From assembly GCA_012523155.1 (NCBI GenBank), contig JAAYJB010000300.1, positions 1-8,690 on the forward strand: a stretch of 8,690 nt of DNA. Reading direction: 5' to 3'. The translations under genes were made by a program, and so were the position numbers. Position 1 is the first letter of the stretch. Each line of letters opens with the position of its first letter. The notes under the pieces were generated by a model. It had not been told where the DNA came from and did no database searches. It saw only the letters and a list, made by a program, of their open reading frames with translations. Positions 1 to 6,876 of the stretch are shown here, one piece after another. The stretch is from Synergistaceae bacterium. Lineage in GTDB: Bacteria; Synergistota; Synergistia; Synergistales; Aminobacteriaceae.

Positions 1-522
1 GGTATGGTCGTACTTGACGACAAGGCCCCCATATCAGAGGGAGCCATCACGGGCGGAAGGGCGGAACGGGCTGCCAAGAACCATGAAACTCCGGATGGGG
101 AGAAGAAAAACAGCCTGGCCCTTTTTTATGCACAGTCGCCTGTTTCGGTACCGGACGGGGACGGACGGAAAACCACGGAGATACGGGACAGCGGGGCCTT
201 CAACCTCACGACGGAGATGCCCCGGGTGCTCCGCTGGCTTTCAGTGTTCCTGGCAGGCGGGAAGATTGCGGAAGGCCCCAGGCTTTCTCCCGCCTACGAC
301 AGGGCATTCCTGCGGAGGATGCTCAGTCTCCAGAAGATTTCCGACAGAAAGGGGCCCCTGTGGAAGCCCCTTGCGGCATATGCGGCGTCCCGGTCATCCC
401 GGGGAGGGAAGGAAAAGGAACTGCTTCTCCAGCTTCTCCATTCCGAAGGTCCGGAGCTGGAGGCCGCCCGGACGGCAGGAACGTGGATCGACTGGCTTAT
501 GCGCCGTCCGTCCGACGAATGA
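1..522 (+). CDS. csm1: Cas10/Csm1, C-terminal part (5' end outside window)
   Basis: Cas10 is the large subunit of the type III-A complex. In this family it makes cyclic oligoadenylates and carries an HD DNase domain when target RNA is bound. Only the last ~173 codons are here. The frame is open from base 1 and stops with TGA at 520-522, so the ATG at 4 is an internal Met. The visible part covers the end of the second palm domain (a PIS..A...G..AE.AAK-like helix followed by KKNSLALF, which matches the Csm1 'AK..KN.ITLF' signature) and the helical D4 domain (WLSVFLAGGKI onward). The catalytic GGDD and HD motifs would be upstream, so activity cannot be judged. The csm2 start lies 29 bases downstream. 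The call rests on this short signature plus perfect gene order. Confidence 0.85.
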   Translation, partial: GMVVLDDKAPISEGAITGGRAERAAKNHETPDGEKKNSLALFYAQSPVSVPDGDGRKTTEIRDSGAFNLTTEMPRVLRWLSVFLAGGKIAEGPRLSPAYDRAFLRRMLSLQKISDRKGPLWKPLAAYAASRSSRGGKEKELLLQLLHSEGPELEAARTAGTWIDWLMRRPSDE

Positions 523-551
523 CTTTTCTATTTCAAAGGGGGAACGATTCC

Positions 552-1016
552 ATGACATACCAGCAGAACAGGAACATGCAGCAGGGAAGGGAAAGCGGCC
601 GGCCCCGGTTTGGAGGGCAGTCTCCGGCAGGGAACGGGCTTGGCCCCGAAAATGCGGTCATAACAGGCCTCACGTCCCTTCAGCACCTGCAGCCCGAGGA
701 CCTTGTGGCCATAGCCGAGAAAGCCGGAAAGTTTTTTTCTGAAAACAGGATCAAGACAACGCAGATACGCCGCATCCATGAACATGTGATACGTCAGGTG
801 ACAAGGGCGAGAACAAATAAAGGCGAATCTGCGAAGGAGATACGCCTTCTTAAATATCACCTCGCCTACGCGGCGGGAAGGGAAAGAAACATGCGTCCCT
901 TCTCCGATTTTTTCAGTCCCGTCCTGGACAAGGTGACCGGCATGGAAGACCTGGAGCGTTTCCGCCAGCTCTTCGACGCCGTCCTTGCCTATCACAAGTT
1001 TTATGGAAGCAACTGA
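552..1016 (+). CDS. csm2: Csm2, small subunit of type III-A complex
   Basis: This 154-aa protein matches Csm2, the small alpha-helical subunit that lines the crRNA/target path of the Csm complex. The first ~45 residues are polar and Gln/Gly/Arg-rich, probably flexible. The rest is helical and carries family signatures: a helix with TTQIRRIHEHV near 73-83, the central LLKYHLAYAAGRE stretch near 103-115, and the C-terminal FRQLFDAVLAYHKFYG, close to the typical Csm2 ending 'F..F.EA.VAYHK.YG'. The ATG at 552 was chosen over an in-frame upstream start at 360 because it follows an AAAGGGGGGAA purine run and does not overlap cas10. The stop is TGA at 1014-1016, and csm3 starts 27 bases later. Confidence 0.95.
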   Translation: MTYQQNRNMQQGRESGRPRFGGQSPAGNGLGPENAVITGLTSLQHLQPEDLVAIAEKAGKFFSENRIKTTQIRRIHEHVIRQVTRARTNKGESAKEIRLLKYHLAYAAGRERNMRPFSDFFSPVLDKVTGMEDLERFRQLFDAVLAYHKFYGSN

Positions 1017-1043
1017 ACGATACTGACCTAAGGAGGAAAAACC

Positions 1044-1820
1044 ATGAACAGAAAACCTCTTCTCGGCAAGATCATCCTGAAAGGGACCATCCGGTGCATG
1101 ACCGGCCTGCACATCGGCGGAAGCGACTCGGAACTGGCCATCGGGGGCATCGATTCAACGGTCATCCGCGACCCTCTCACCCAGCAGCCCTATATCCCGG
1201 GAAGTTCTCTCAAGGGAAAGCTCAGGTGCCTCCTTGAGCGGACTCTCGACAAGACCTTCGACCACCCGGGCGGTTCTGGAGTCTACCGGCACGAATGCAC
1301 CGACCCGGCCTGCTGTGTGTGCAGGCTCTTCGGATCCAGCGCTGCCACCCGGAACGGCGAAGAGAACAATCTTCCGGCCAGGATCATGGTGCGGGATTCC
1401 CACCTCACCTCCGGAAGCCTCGAAAAACTTGAGAAGGTCGAGGGCGGTCTCCCGTTCACCGAGTGGAAAACCGAGAACGGCCTCGACCGCATAACCTGCG
1501 CCGCCAACCCCAGGCAGATAGAACGGGTCCCCGCCGGGGCGGAATTCGCCTTCGAGGTGGTCTATTCTGTTGAGGCGACCGATTCGCTTTCCGAGGACAT
1601 CTCCCATGTTATAGAAATGCTTGCCCTGCTCGAGGATGACGCTCTCGGAGGAGGAGGCAGCAGGGGAAACGGCCGTATCGAGGTGACCTTCGACAAGGCG
1701 GTGTTCCGACCCCGGGACTATTACCTGGGAAAAGAGGAAGAAACCGTCAGGGAACTTGGGATCGCCCCGTCGTCAGCCGGAAAGCTACCCGAGGAAGCTC
1801 TCGCGGTTTTCGCCCGATGA
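1044..1820 (+). CDS. csm3: Csm3, RAMP backbone subunit and target-RNA nuclease
   Basis: This 258-aa protein is Csm3, the repeated backbone RAMP of the Csm complex that cuts target RNA at 6-base intervals. Visible signatures are TGLHIGGSDSELAIGGID (20-37), IRDP (41-44), IPGSSLKGKLR (51-61), the DRIT..ANPRQIERVP region (148-163) and the glycine-rich loop LGGGGSRGNGR (201-211). Asp37 lines up with the catalytic Asp33 of Streptococcus thermophilus Csm3, so RNase activity is expected. A His/Cys cluster (H83, C85, C90, C91, C93, just before RLFG) may bind zinc, as reported for some Csm3 proteins. The start follows AAGGAGG with normal spacing. Csm4 starts 16 bases after the stop. Confidence 0.97.
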   Translation: MNRKPLLGKIILKGTIRCMTGLHIGGSDSELAIGGIDSTVIRDPLTQQPYIPGSSLKGKLRCLLERTLDKTFDHPGGSGVYRHECTDPACCVCRLFGSSAATRNGEENNLPARIMVRDSHLTSGSLEKLEKVEGGLPFTEWKTENGLDRITCAANPRQIERVPAGAEFAFEVVYSVEATDSLSEDISHVIEMLALLEDDALGGGGSRGNGRIEVTFDKAVFRPRDYYLGKEEETVRELGIAPSSAGKLPEEALAVFAR

Positions 1821-1836
1821 GCGGAAAGGAGCCTTC

Positions 1837-2766
1837 ATGACACGAAAAAGGATTGTCTGCGTTCTGGAATTCCTGTCCGGGATAAGGGCCGGCGGCCTTG
1901 CAGGCGACCTCGACCGGGTGGAGGGCGGCATCCATGCTTCCACCGTATGGGGGGGTGTGGGCTGCGCAGCCTCGAGACTCTTTCCCGGAGAGATCGTGGA
2001 CAGGCTCACGAAAGAGGGAAGCCTGTCGTCCCTTCTCTGGAAAAAAGGCGATGTTTACTATATCCCCAGGCCGCTGGTACCTTTTTCCAACGTCAGTCCC
2101 GAAAAGAGAAAGGCCGCCAGGGAATGGACATGGATCCCGTTGCAGGGAGTCAGCGATTTCGTTTTTAACGGGAAACTGCCGCCCCTGTCTCCGGAACCGC
2201 TTTTCCGCGAGGAAAGACAGCGGTCAGCCGCCGTGGACAGGTGCACGAACAGCGCCGTTCCCTACTTCAGGAAACGGATCGTCCCACTGGAAAGGGTTTC
2301 GGGGGTTCTTGTCGCCGATATGCCTGACGACCTTGCAGCGTCATTCCGGGCGGCAATGGCCCTCCTGGGGGACACGGGGCTCGGAGGTGAGCGGTCTTCC
2401 GGAAACGGGCACTTTTCAGTTCATTTCCTGGACGGGGAACAAACTCCCTTCGGACACGAATCCGGGGACTTCCGGGAACCTGCGGTCGCCCTGGGCGCGT
2501 TCCTTCCAACGGAGGATGAAAGCGCCCGGATCCGGCAGTGCGCAAGAGCGGGGGAAACCCCTATAGGATACGAACTGACCCGTATACGGGGGTTCACCGG
2601 CGAATCAAGCGACATCTCGAAACCGACCGTGACGTGCCTTTCCGCCGGATCCGTCATCCCATTCCTGCCGAAAGGCCGGACGATAGACATTACCCCGCAG
2701 TTTGCGGGACACCCCGTCGTATTCAACGGAATGCCCCCTTTCCTCTCCCTGGCGGGGAGAAATTAA
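1837..2766 (+). CDS. csm4: Csm4, crRNA 5'-handle-binding RAMP subunit
   Basis: This 309-aa protein fits Csm4 in length, position and motifs. In the family Csm4 sits beside Cas10 and holds the 5' tag of the crRNA. The N-terminal RAMP fold carries the typical GGIHASTVWGGVG segment (30-42), equivalent to the 'H.STLWG' signature. A glycine-rich loop GDTGLGGERSSGNGHF lies at 178-193, matching the Csm4 'GLGG.RSSG.G.F' motif. A second RAMP-like half follows. The ATG at 1837 is preferred over the in-frame ATG at 1756, which would overlap csm3 by 65 bases. The chosen start has GGAAAGGAG upstream. The stop is TAA at 2764-2766, and csm5 starts 13 bases further on. Confidence 0.94.
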   Translation: MTRKRIVCVLEFLSGIRAGGLAGDLDRVEGGIHASTVWGGVGCAASRLFPGEIVDRLTKEGSLSSLLWKKGDVYYIPRPLVPFSNVSPEKRKAAREWTWIPLQGVSDFVFNGKLPPLSPEPLFREERQRSAAVDRCTNSAVPYFRKRIVPLERVSGVLVADMPDDLAASFRAAMALLGDTGLGGERSSGNGHFSVHFLDGEQTPFGHESGDFREPAVALGAFLPTEDESARIRQCARAGETPIGYELTRIRGFTGESSDISKPTVTCLSAGSVIPFLPKGRTIDITPQFAGHPVVFNGMPPFLSLAGRN

Positions 2767-2779
2767 AGGAGATGCAGCC

Positions 2780-3943
2780 ATGACGGAAGCAAAACGTCTT
2801 CACTACTCAAAAACACGGTACAGGGCGACATTGACGGGCCTTTCCCCTATACACATAGGCGGAGGAGCCCCGGAACCGGCCTGCCGGTACGCTATAGACG
2901 AGGAAAAGAAAACCGCATACGTACTGAGAGAGTCTTTCGTGGCCTCACGGTACGCGGCAGGCAGAATGACGGGCTCCGAATATCATCGCAGACCTTCCCC
3001 GGCCTCCATTATCCCGAAGAATGGGGCCGAACGATCTGAGGCCGTGCTGTACGAACTTAAAGCTCCAAGGGTCGCAGCTTCCCTCGACAAGGAGGCGAGA
3101 CCCTTCGTGCGGAACGGATTCGGCCAGGCCTTCATTCCCGGCACATCCATCAAGGGCGCCATACGGGAAGCCCTTCTCTTCTCGCTGCTGGTTCAGGACG
3201 ACCGGCTTCGGGGCGAGATCGCCGCGACAGTGAAGGACCTCATCGCCGAGATGAAAAAGGCGAACCCCCAGTCGGCGAATACGATCCGAAGAAACAGGGG
3301 ACACGCGTCGAAACTGGAAGATCTTTTCAGGAACCCCGGAACGGGCGAGCGACCCGACCCGAAGAACGATGTTCTCCGCTGCATGTCCGTTGAGGACACC
3401 CCTCCTTCCGACAATGGGTTCACTCTTGCGGCTGCAAACATTTTCTCCCTTTCGAACGGCACCCTTGCGCCCATGATCTCACAGACAAGGAACGGTCAGT
3501 CAACCAGGTCCGCACCGGTTTTCCTCGAATTTCTGGATCCTGGTGTGTCATTCAGCTTTTCCATTTCACTGGACACGGCCCTTCTCGAGAAGCTTTCCCC
3601 TCCGAGAGGCAAGGTGCAGTTCAGAAACTCCGTCGACATAATCTGCGCCCTGAAAGACCAGGCCGACTTTACCGCGAGCCTGGAGAGGACCTTCTTCTCA
3701 GAATTTGACGCCTCAGGGAAACTCTGGAAACAGGAATACGAAGGGACCGGCCTGGCGGTAAACCAGGCGGTCATCCGCCTCGGGTGGGGATGCGGCTGGA
3801 TGGGGCACAGTCTTTTCCCGCTGCTGGGCTATAACGAAAACGATGTAGCTGAAAGCCCGAAATCACGGAAGGTACTTGTCTCGCAGAACGGCAATCCCCT
3901 TTCCCTGCTGGGATACGCCGTCCTGACGCTGCAGGAGCAATAG
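2780..3943 (+). CDS. csm5: Csm5, RAMP cap subunit
   Basis: This 387-aa RAMP protein is Csm5, the subunit that caps the 3' end of the crRNA in Csm complexes and helps crRNA maturation. It shows LTGLSPIHIGGG near 18-29 (the RAMP first-strand signature), FIPGTSIKGAIREALL at 118-133 (shared with Csm3), a DVLRCMSVEDT segment at 197-207, and a C-terminal LGWGCGWMGHSL (334-345), equivalent to the Csm5 'G.G.G...K' glycine region. The ATG at 2780 follows AAAGGAG with suitable spacing; the in-frame ATG at 2702 lies inside csm4 and is not favoured. Only one base separates the TAG stop from the next ATG at 3945, pointing to translational coupling. Confidence 0.94.
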   Translation: MTEAKRLHYSKTRYRATLTGLSPIHIGGGAPEPACRYAIDEEKKTAYVLRESFVASRYAAGRMTGSEYHRRPSPASIIPKNGAERSEAVLYELKAPRVAASLDKEARPFVRNGFGQAFIPGTSIKGAIREALLFSLLVQDDRLRGEIAATVKDLIAEMKKANPQSANTIRRNRGHASKLEDLFRNPGTGERPDPKNDVLRCMSVEDTPPSDNGFTLAAANIFSLSNGTLAPMISQTRNGQSTRSAPVFLEFLDPGVSFSFSISLDTALLEKLSPPRGKVQFRNSVDIICALKDQADFTASLERTFFSEFDASGKLWKQEYEGTGLAVNQAVIRLGWGCGWMGHSLFPLLGYNENDVAESPKSRKVLVSQNGNPLSLLGYAVLTLQEQ

Positions 3944-3944
3944 C

Positions 3945-4655
3945 ATGCCCGCAGTAGGCGACCTGGCCGTCTATGTAAAGACGGAACACCCGGAAGCCTT
4001 CCGGAGCATCACGGTCCGGGGAGATTTTCCCCGGGCCGTGATGGAATCCTCATTTCCGGGACTTTGGGACATACTCATAGGCGAGAGTATCGTCGCCGCC
4101 AGGTGCAGAAGGACTCTCCCCGCGGCGAAAGGGTATGCAGGGCTCCTTTTAAGCGCCGCTTATGCCGAAAGCTACAGGATACTCTCGGCGGCACTTCTGG
4201 GTCACCTGGAACGCCCACTGGAAGGGATCTTCGGCACGGTGACGCCGGTCCGCATTTTGTCCCGGTCCTCGGGCTTTCCCCCTATAACCGCCATCTCCCT
4301 GGACGGGAAACCGGCGCGGGCCCCGCTGGACCGGCCGGTCTCGCTGAGGACGTTTTCTCCACTGCGCCCGCCCTTCGCCATAGCGAAAGAGATTTCAGCA
4401 GCCCAGGGAGAGCTCGCGGAAATGATGGGCCGTCCGGAAGTGGCCCCCTACCCCGGAGACCCTTCCTGGATCATCACGTCCATCGACCTTTCAAAGACGG
4501 GCAGCGGGGAGTGCATGAAGGGTTCTGTGGAGGTTTTCAGCTCACACCCCTTCGCTTTCACGGGACTGCAGTACGCCCTCCTCAAAGGCTTCGGCACAGG
4601 CAGGGAGAAGGGTTATGGTACACTCGACATAGAAACGGCAAGGAGGAAATCATAA
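3945..4655 (+). CDS. Unassigned RAMP-like protein, perhaps Cas6-related
   Basis: I do not recognise a named family for this 236-aa protein. Its C-terminus looks like a RAMP domain: a strand KGSVEVFSSHPFAFTGLQY followed by a glycine-rich loop GFGTGREKGYGTL (215-227), similar in pattern to the C-terminal loop of Cas6 proteins. The N-terminal half (DFPRAVMESSFPGLWD, then a helical AYAESYRILSAALLGHL region) has no motif I can place. It cannot be the main Cas6, because the next gene is a clear Cas6. It starts one base after csm5, with GCAGGAGC as ribosome site, and its TAA overlaps the cas6 ATG (TAATG), so it is tightly coupled to both. It may be an accessory Csm subunit, a second pre-crRNA nuclease, or a degenerate Cas6. 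Confidence 0.6.
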   Translation: MPAVGDLAVYVKTEHPEAFRSITVRGDFPRAVMESSFPGLWDILIGESIVAARCRRTLPAAKGYAGLLLSAAYAESYRILSAALLGHLERPLEGIFGTVTPVRILSRSSGFPPITAISLDGKPARAPLDRPVSLRTFSPLRPPFAIAKEISAAQGELAEMMGRPEVAPYPGDPSWIITSIDLSKTGSGECMKGSVEVFSSHPFAFTGLQYALLKGFGTGREKGYGTLDIETARRKS

Positions 4656-5416
4656 TGAGGATCTCGATCACGTTCTCGATACCCTTCGGAGCTTCCATTC
4701 CGGTAAACTACAACCATATCCTGACGGGACTCATCTACCGTCTTGCCGGCGGCGAGGCCCCGGAATGGGCTGCCCGCCTCCACGAGCAGGGGTTCAGCGG
4801 CGCAGGGAACCGCCCCTACAAGTTCTTTACATTCAGCCAGCTTTTCGGCGGTCCGGGATCCGCGAAAGTGGAGTCGGGAAGGCTTATCTTCACTACGGAC
4901 ACACTCAGATGGACGTTCGGTTCATGCCTGCCGATCCTTTCGACGGTCGTCATGGACGCCCTCCTTTCATCCGGGACCGTGAACATCGGGGGAATGGAGG
5001 CGAAAATGACCTCGGTGAAGGCGGAGCCGCCGAAGCAGTTTTCCCGGGGAAAGGCCCGATTCACGAGCATTTCTCCGCTGGTGGCGAGCGTTCACGACGA
5101 GCGGCGGGGACACAGGTATCTCCCTCCCGACGATCCTCTTTTCTGGAAGGTCCTTGCGGTCAACCTCTCCAGGAAATGGAATGCGCTCACCGGGGCGGAT
5201 GCTCCGGAAGAGGTCCGGTTCGATCCTGATACCGGCTACATCAGCAGGAAAAGGACCAGCAAAGCGATAACCGTGAAGCCCGGAGAAGTCGTCATAGGTC
5301 ACCTGGTACCTTTCACCGCATCCGGGCCTTCGGAGTTGCTCTGCCTGGGCTACGATTCAGGTTTCGGGAGCAGGAACAGCCTCGGGTTCGGCATGACTGC
5401 CACGACAGAACCCTAG
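4655..5416 (+). CDS. cas6: Cas6 pre-crRNA endoribonuclease
   Basis: This 253-aa protein is Cas6, the metal-independent RNase that cuts the CRISPR transcript inside each repeat and leaves an 8-base 5' tag. The N-terminal signature IPVNYNHILTGLIYRL (15-30), then LHEQGF (42-47) and YKFFTFSQL (55-63), is typical. Tyr28, His43 and Lys56 occupy places comparable to the Tyr-His-Lys catalytic set described for Pyrococcus furiosus Cas6; this is alignment by eye. The C-terminal glycine-rich loop YDSGFGSRNSLGFG is at 233-246. The ATG overlaps the preceding TAA and has AGGAGG eight bases upstream. An in-frame extension to 4064 exists but lies wholly inside the preceding gene. A terminator follows 32 bases after the stop. 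Confidence 0.96.
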   Translation: MRISITFSIPFGASIPVNYNHILTGLIYRLAGGEAPEWAARLHEQGFSGAGNRPYKFFTFSQLFGGPGSAKVESGRLIFTTDTLRWTFGSCLPILSTVVMDALLSSGTVNIGGMEAKMTSVKAEPPKQFSRGKARFTSISPLVASVHDERRGHRYLPPDDPLFWKVLAVNLSRKWNALTGADAPEEVRFDPDTGYISRKRTSKAITVKPGEVVIGHLVPFTASGPSELLCLGYDSGFGSRNSLGFGMTATTEP

Positions 5417-5448
5417 GTATCCAATCATTCCGCATCGGGGTGAAAGAC

Positions 5449-5484
5449 AGGGAAGTCCGGTAAGATCCGGACTTCCCTTTTTTT
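5449..5484 (+). terminator. Intrinsic terminator after cas6
   Basis: A perfect 11-bp inverted repeat (GGGAAGTCCGG at 5450-5460 and CCGGACTTCCC at 5467-5477, loop TAAGAT) can be extended by an A-T pair. It is followed directly by seven T residues (5478-5484). This is a textbook Rho-independent terminator on the + strand. It separates the interference genes from the cas1/cas2 module. Confidence 0.93.
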
Positions 5485-5492
5485 GTGTTTCC

Positions 5493-5507
5493 GGAGGTGA
5501 GTCACCT
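5493..5507 (+). promoter_or_regulatory. Palindrome over the ribosome site of the first cas1
   Basis: The strong Shine-Dalgarno GGAGGTGA (5493-5500) sits inside a 13-base palindrome AGGTGA-G-TCACCT (5495-5507) that ends directly against the ATG at 5508. In RNA it could form a 5-bp stem with a 3-base loop that hides the ribosome site. As DNA it could be a small operator. Function is inferred from the symmetry alone. Confidence 0.4.
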
Positions 5508-6398
5508 ATGGCAAGGCTTATCTGCATCACGAGTGAAGTCGGGATGTCCAGGAAAAACGGGACGATCCAGCTTACCGAAAAAGACGGCGGACGCAGCGCC
5601 CTCGTTCCGGTCGTCCAGACATCGGAGATATTTGCCCTGTACGGGGCCGAACCGGATGGTCCGCTTCTCTCCCTTCTTTCGCAATATGCGGTTCCCCTTC
5701 ATGTCTTTTCCGGGGGAAAACATCTTCGCAGCTACCTTCCGGCATCGGCTATCCTTTCGGGAAAAACCGTCCTTGAACAGGTACGCCATCTTGAGGACGG
5801 CGAAAAACACTGGCTGCTTGCACGGGAGATGCTCCGCGGCGGTGCCAGGATCCGGTGTATGGCTGCCCGTACCCTTCGTCCCCGTGAAAAGGAAGAATGG
5901 GAAAGCAGGTATCTCGACTGCCTGGCTGAAGGATATGCGGCAGGTCTCATTGGGATCAGGCAGATCCTCTCAGAGTTCGGAAAGATCGACGGCGAGTTCC
6001 TGGAACGGGAAAAATGGGAGTCCGGTGAACTGGCTTATGCCTCCGGCCTCGCCCGTGCAGTCGTTCTCGGGTCCATTACAAAGCTTTCCCTCGATCCGTG
6101 GATAGGGATCCTCTGCAGCAACGGCGGAATTCCTCCCCTCGCAGAAGATCTCTTTTTTATTTTTTCACCACTGCTGGTATGGATGTGGCCCCGGGAAGAC
6201 CGACCTTCCCCTGACAGGGAAAACCTGCCCGATATCTTCAGGAAACACCTGTCGCGTCCTTCTGCATCCAACGGTTCAAGGCTCTGGAGCCTCAGGTATC
6301 TTCCCGTCAGGGAAGGGTACGCCATTCTTTCCCACTTTGCCGCGGGCAGACCGTATAGATGTGCTTCACGGGTGGGGGTAGACCATTATGGAGATTGA
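5508..6398 (+). CDS. cas1: Cas1 paralogue with beta domain but degraded active site
   Basis: This 296-aa protein has normal Cas1 length and layout. The N-terminal beta domain (about 1-80) begins MARLICITSEVG, then SRKNGTIQL, a VPVVQTSEIFALYG strand-turn and SQYAVPLHVFSGG, all Cas1-like. A helical domain follows (LSGKTVLEQVRHLEDGEKHWLLARE, 83-107). The catalytic region can be followed by eye: AYASGLARAVVLGSITKLSLDPWIGIL lines up with the Cas1 'NALLY...LDP.IGFLHE' stretch. The catalytic His position reads Cys203 (GILCSN), the Glu position probably Asp161 (KIDG), and Asp214 may match the catalytic Asp. The 'R..EGY.ILSHFAAGRPYR' C-terminus (268-284) is typical. It is likely an integrase-inactive structural subunit. 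It overlaps the next gene by 11 bases. Confidence 0.82.
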   Translation: MARLICITSEVGMSRKNGTIQLTEKDGGRSALVPVVQTSEIFALYGAEPDGPLLSLLSQYAVPLHVFSGGKHLRSYLPASAILSGKTVLEQVRHLEDGEKHWLLAREMLRGGARIRCMAARTLRPREKEEWESRYLDCLAEGYAAGLIGIRQILSEFGKIDGEFLEREKWESGELAYASGLARAVVLGSITKLSLDPWIGILCSNGGIPPLAEDLFFIFSPLLVWMWPREDRPSPDRENLPDIFRKHLSRPSASNGSRLWSLRYLPVREGYAILSHFAAGRPYRCASRVGVDHYGD

Positions 6399-6870
6399 AA
6401 ACCTTCTGGTATCAGGTTTGAGGCTCAGGTGTGCCCATGAAGCAGCGTTTTTTTCGGCGGGAGTCATTCCCGATGAGGAAATACTTGAGGATCGGTCCGT
6501 TTTTTGGGAAAACGGTGCAGACTCTTCGGGTGTACCGGATGAACAGGCAAAAACTGACACCGGAGACGATCTCAGCACTTCAGGCCGCTTTACCGGAAAC
6601 CTCTCCCTGTCGACCTGCTCATGGCCTCCCCTCCATGCCTGGGTCGGTGCTCTTCTGATCCTTCTCTTCGAAAACGGCCTGGATGAAGGGTATCTTGACC
6701 GGAGAGATCGTCCTCCTCTGAAGGTCATCCTTTCACCAAAAGCGGTAAAACTTCTGGAAGACAGTGCTGCGGGCATATCCCGTTTCTCTGTTACGCCCGG
6801 TCATATCTGCGCCTTATGCCCGTATTTATCGTGGTGCGCCCGGGATACCGGAGACAGTCAGGAGGAATGA
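6388..6870 (+). CDS. Small Cas4-like iron-sulfur protein lacking nuclease core
   Basis: This 160-aa protein sits between the two cas1 genes, where cas4 often occurs. Cys15 (LRLRCAHEAAFF), followed by a GVIPDEEILEDRSVFWENG segment, resembles the Cas4 N-terminus. The C-terminus has C141-x2-C144-x5-C150 (HICALCPYLSWC), which with Cys15 gives the four-cysteine 4Fe-4S pattern of Cas4. The PPLHAWVGALLILLFENGLDEGYL stretch (80-103) resembles the helix carrying the Cas4 QhxxY motif, but Gln and Tyr are absent. The expected 'D' and 'E-x-K' metal-binding motifs are not seen; residues 46-78 are polar and low in structure. Cas4 normally trims prespacers and checks the PAM; here cutting activity looks lost. 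It begins inside the preceding cas1 with a GGGGGT ribosome site. Confidence 0.6.
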   Translation: MEIENLLVSGLRLRCAHEAAFFSAGVIPDEEILEDRSVFWENGADSSGVPDEQAKTDTGDDLSTSGRFTGNLSLSTCSWPPLHAWVGALLILLFENGLDEGYLDRRDRPPLKVILSPKAVKLLEDSAAGISRFSVTPGHICALCPYLSWCARDTGDSQEE

Positions 6871-6876
6871 TACGAC

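Noticed and set aside
14..742. Long open frame overlapping cas10 and csm2
   Set aside because: It lies in another frame over two clear genes and its translation is Arg/Pro/Gly-rich, typical of a shadow in GC-rich DNA.
528..1112. 194-codon antisense open frame over csm2
   Set aside because: No ribosome site or family motif, and it is fully opposite a well-supported gene.
4064..4654. In-frame upstream extension of cas6
   Set aside because: It lies wholly inside the preceding gene; the ATG at 4655 has AGGAGG and starts the typical Cas6 N-terminus.
5438..5466. Promoter with TAAGAT as -10 inside the terminator
   Set aside because: The matching -35 position (GGGTGA) is poor; kept only as a possibility in the findings.
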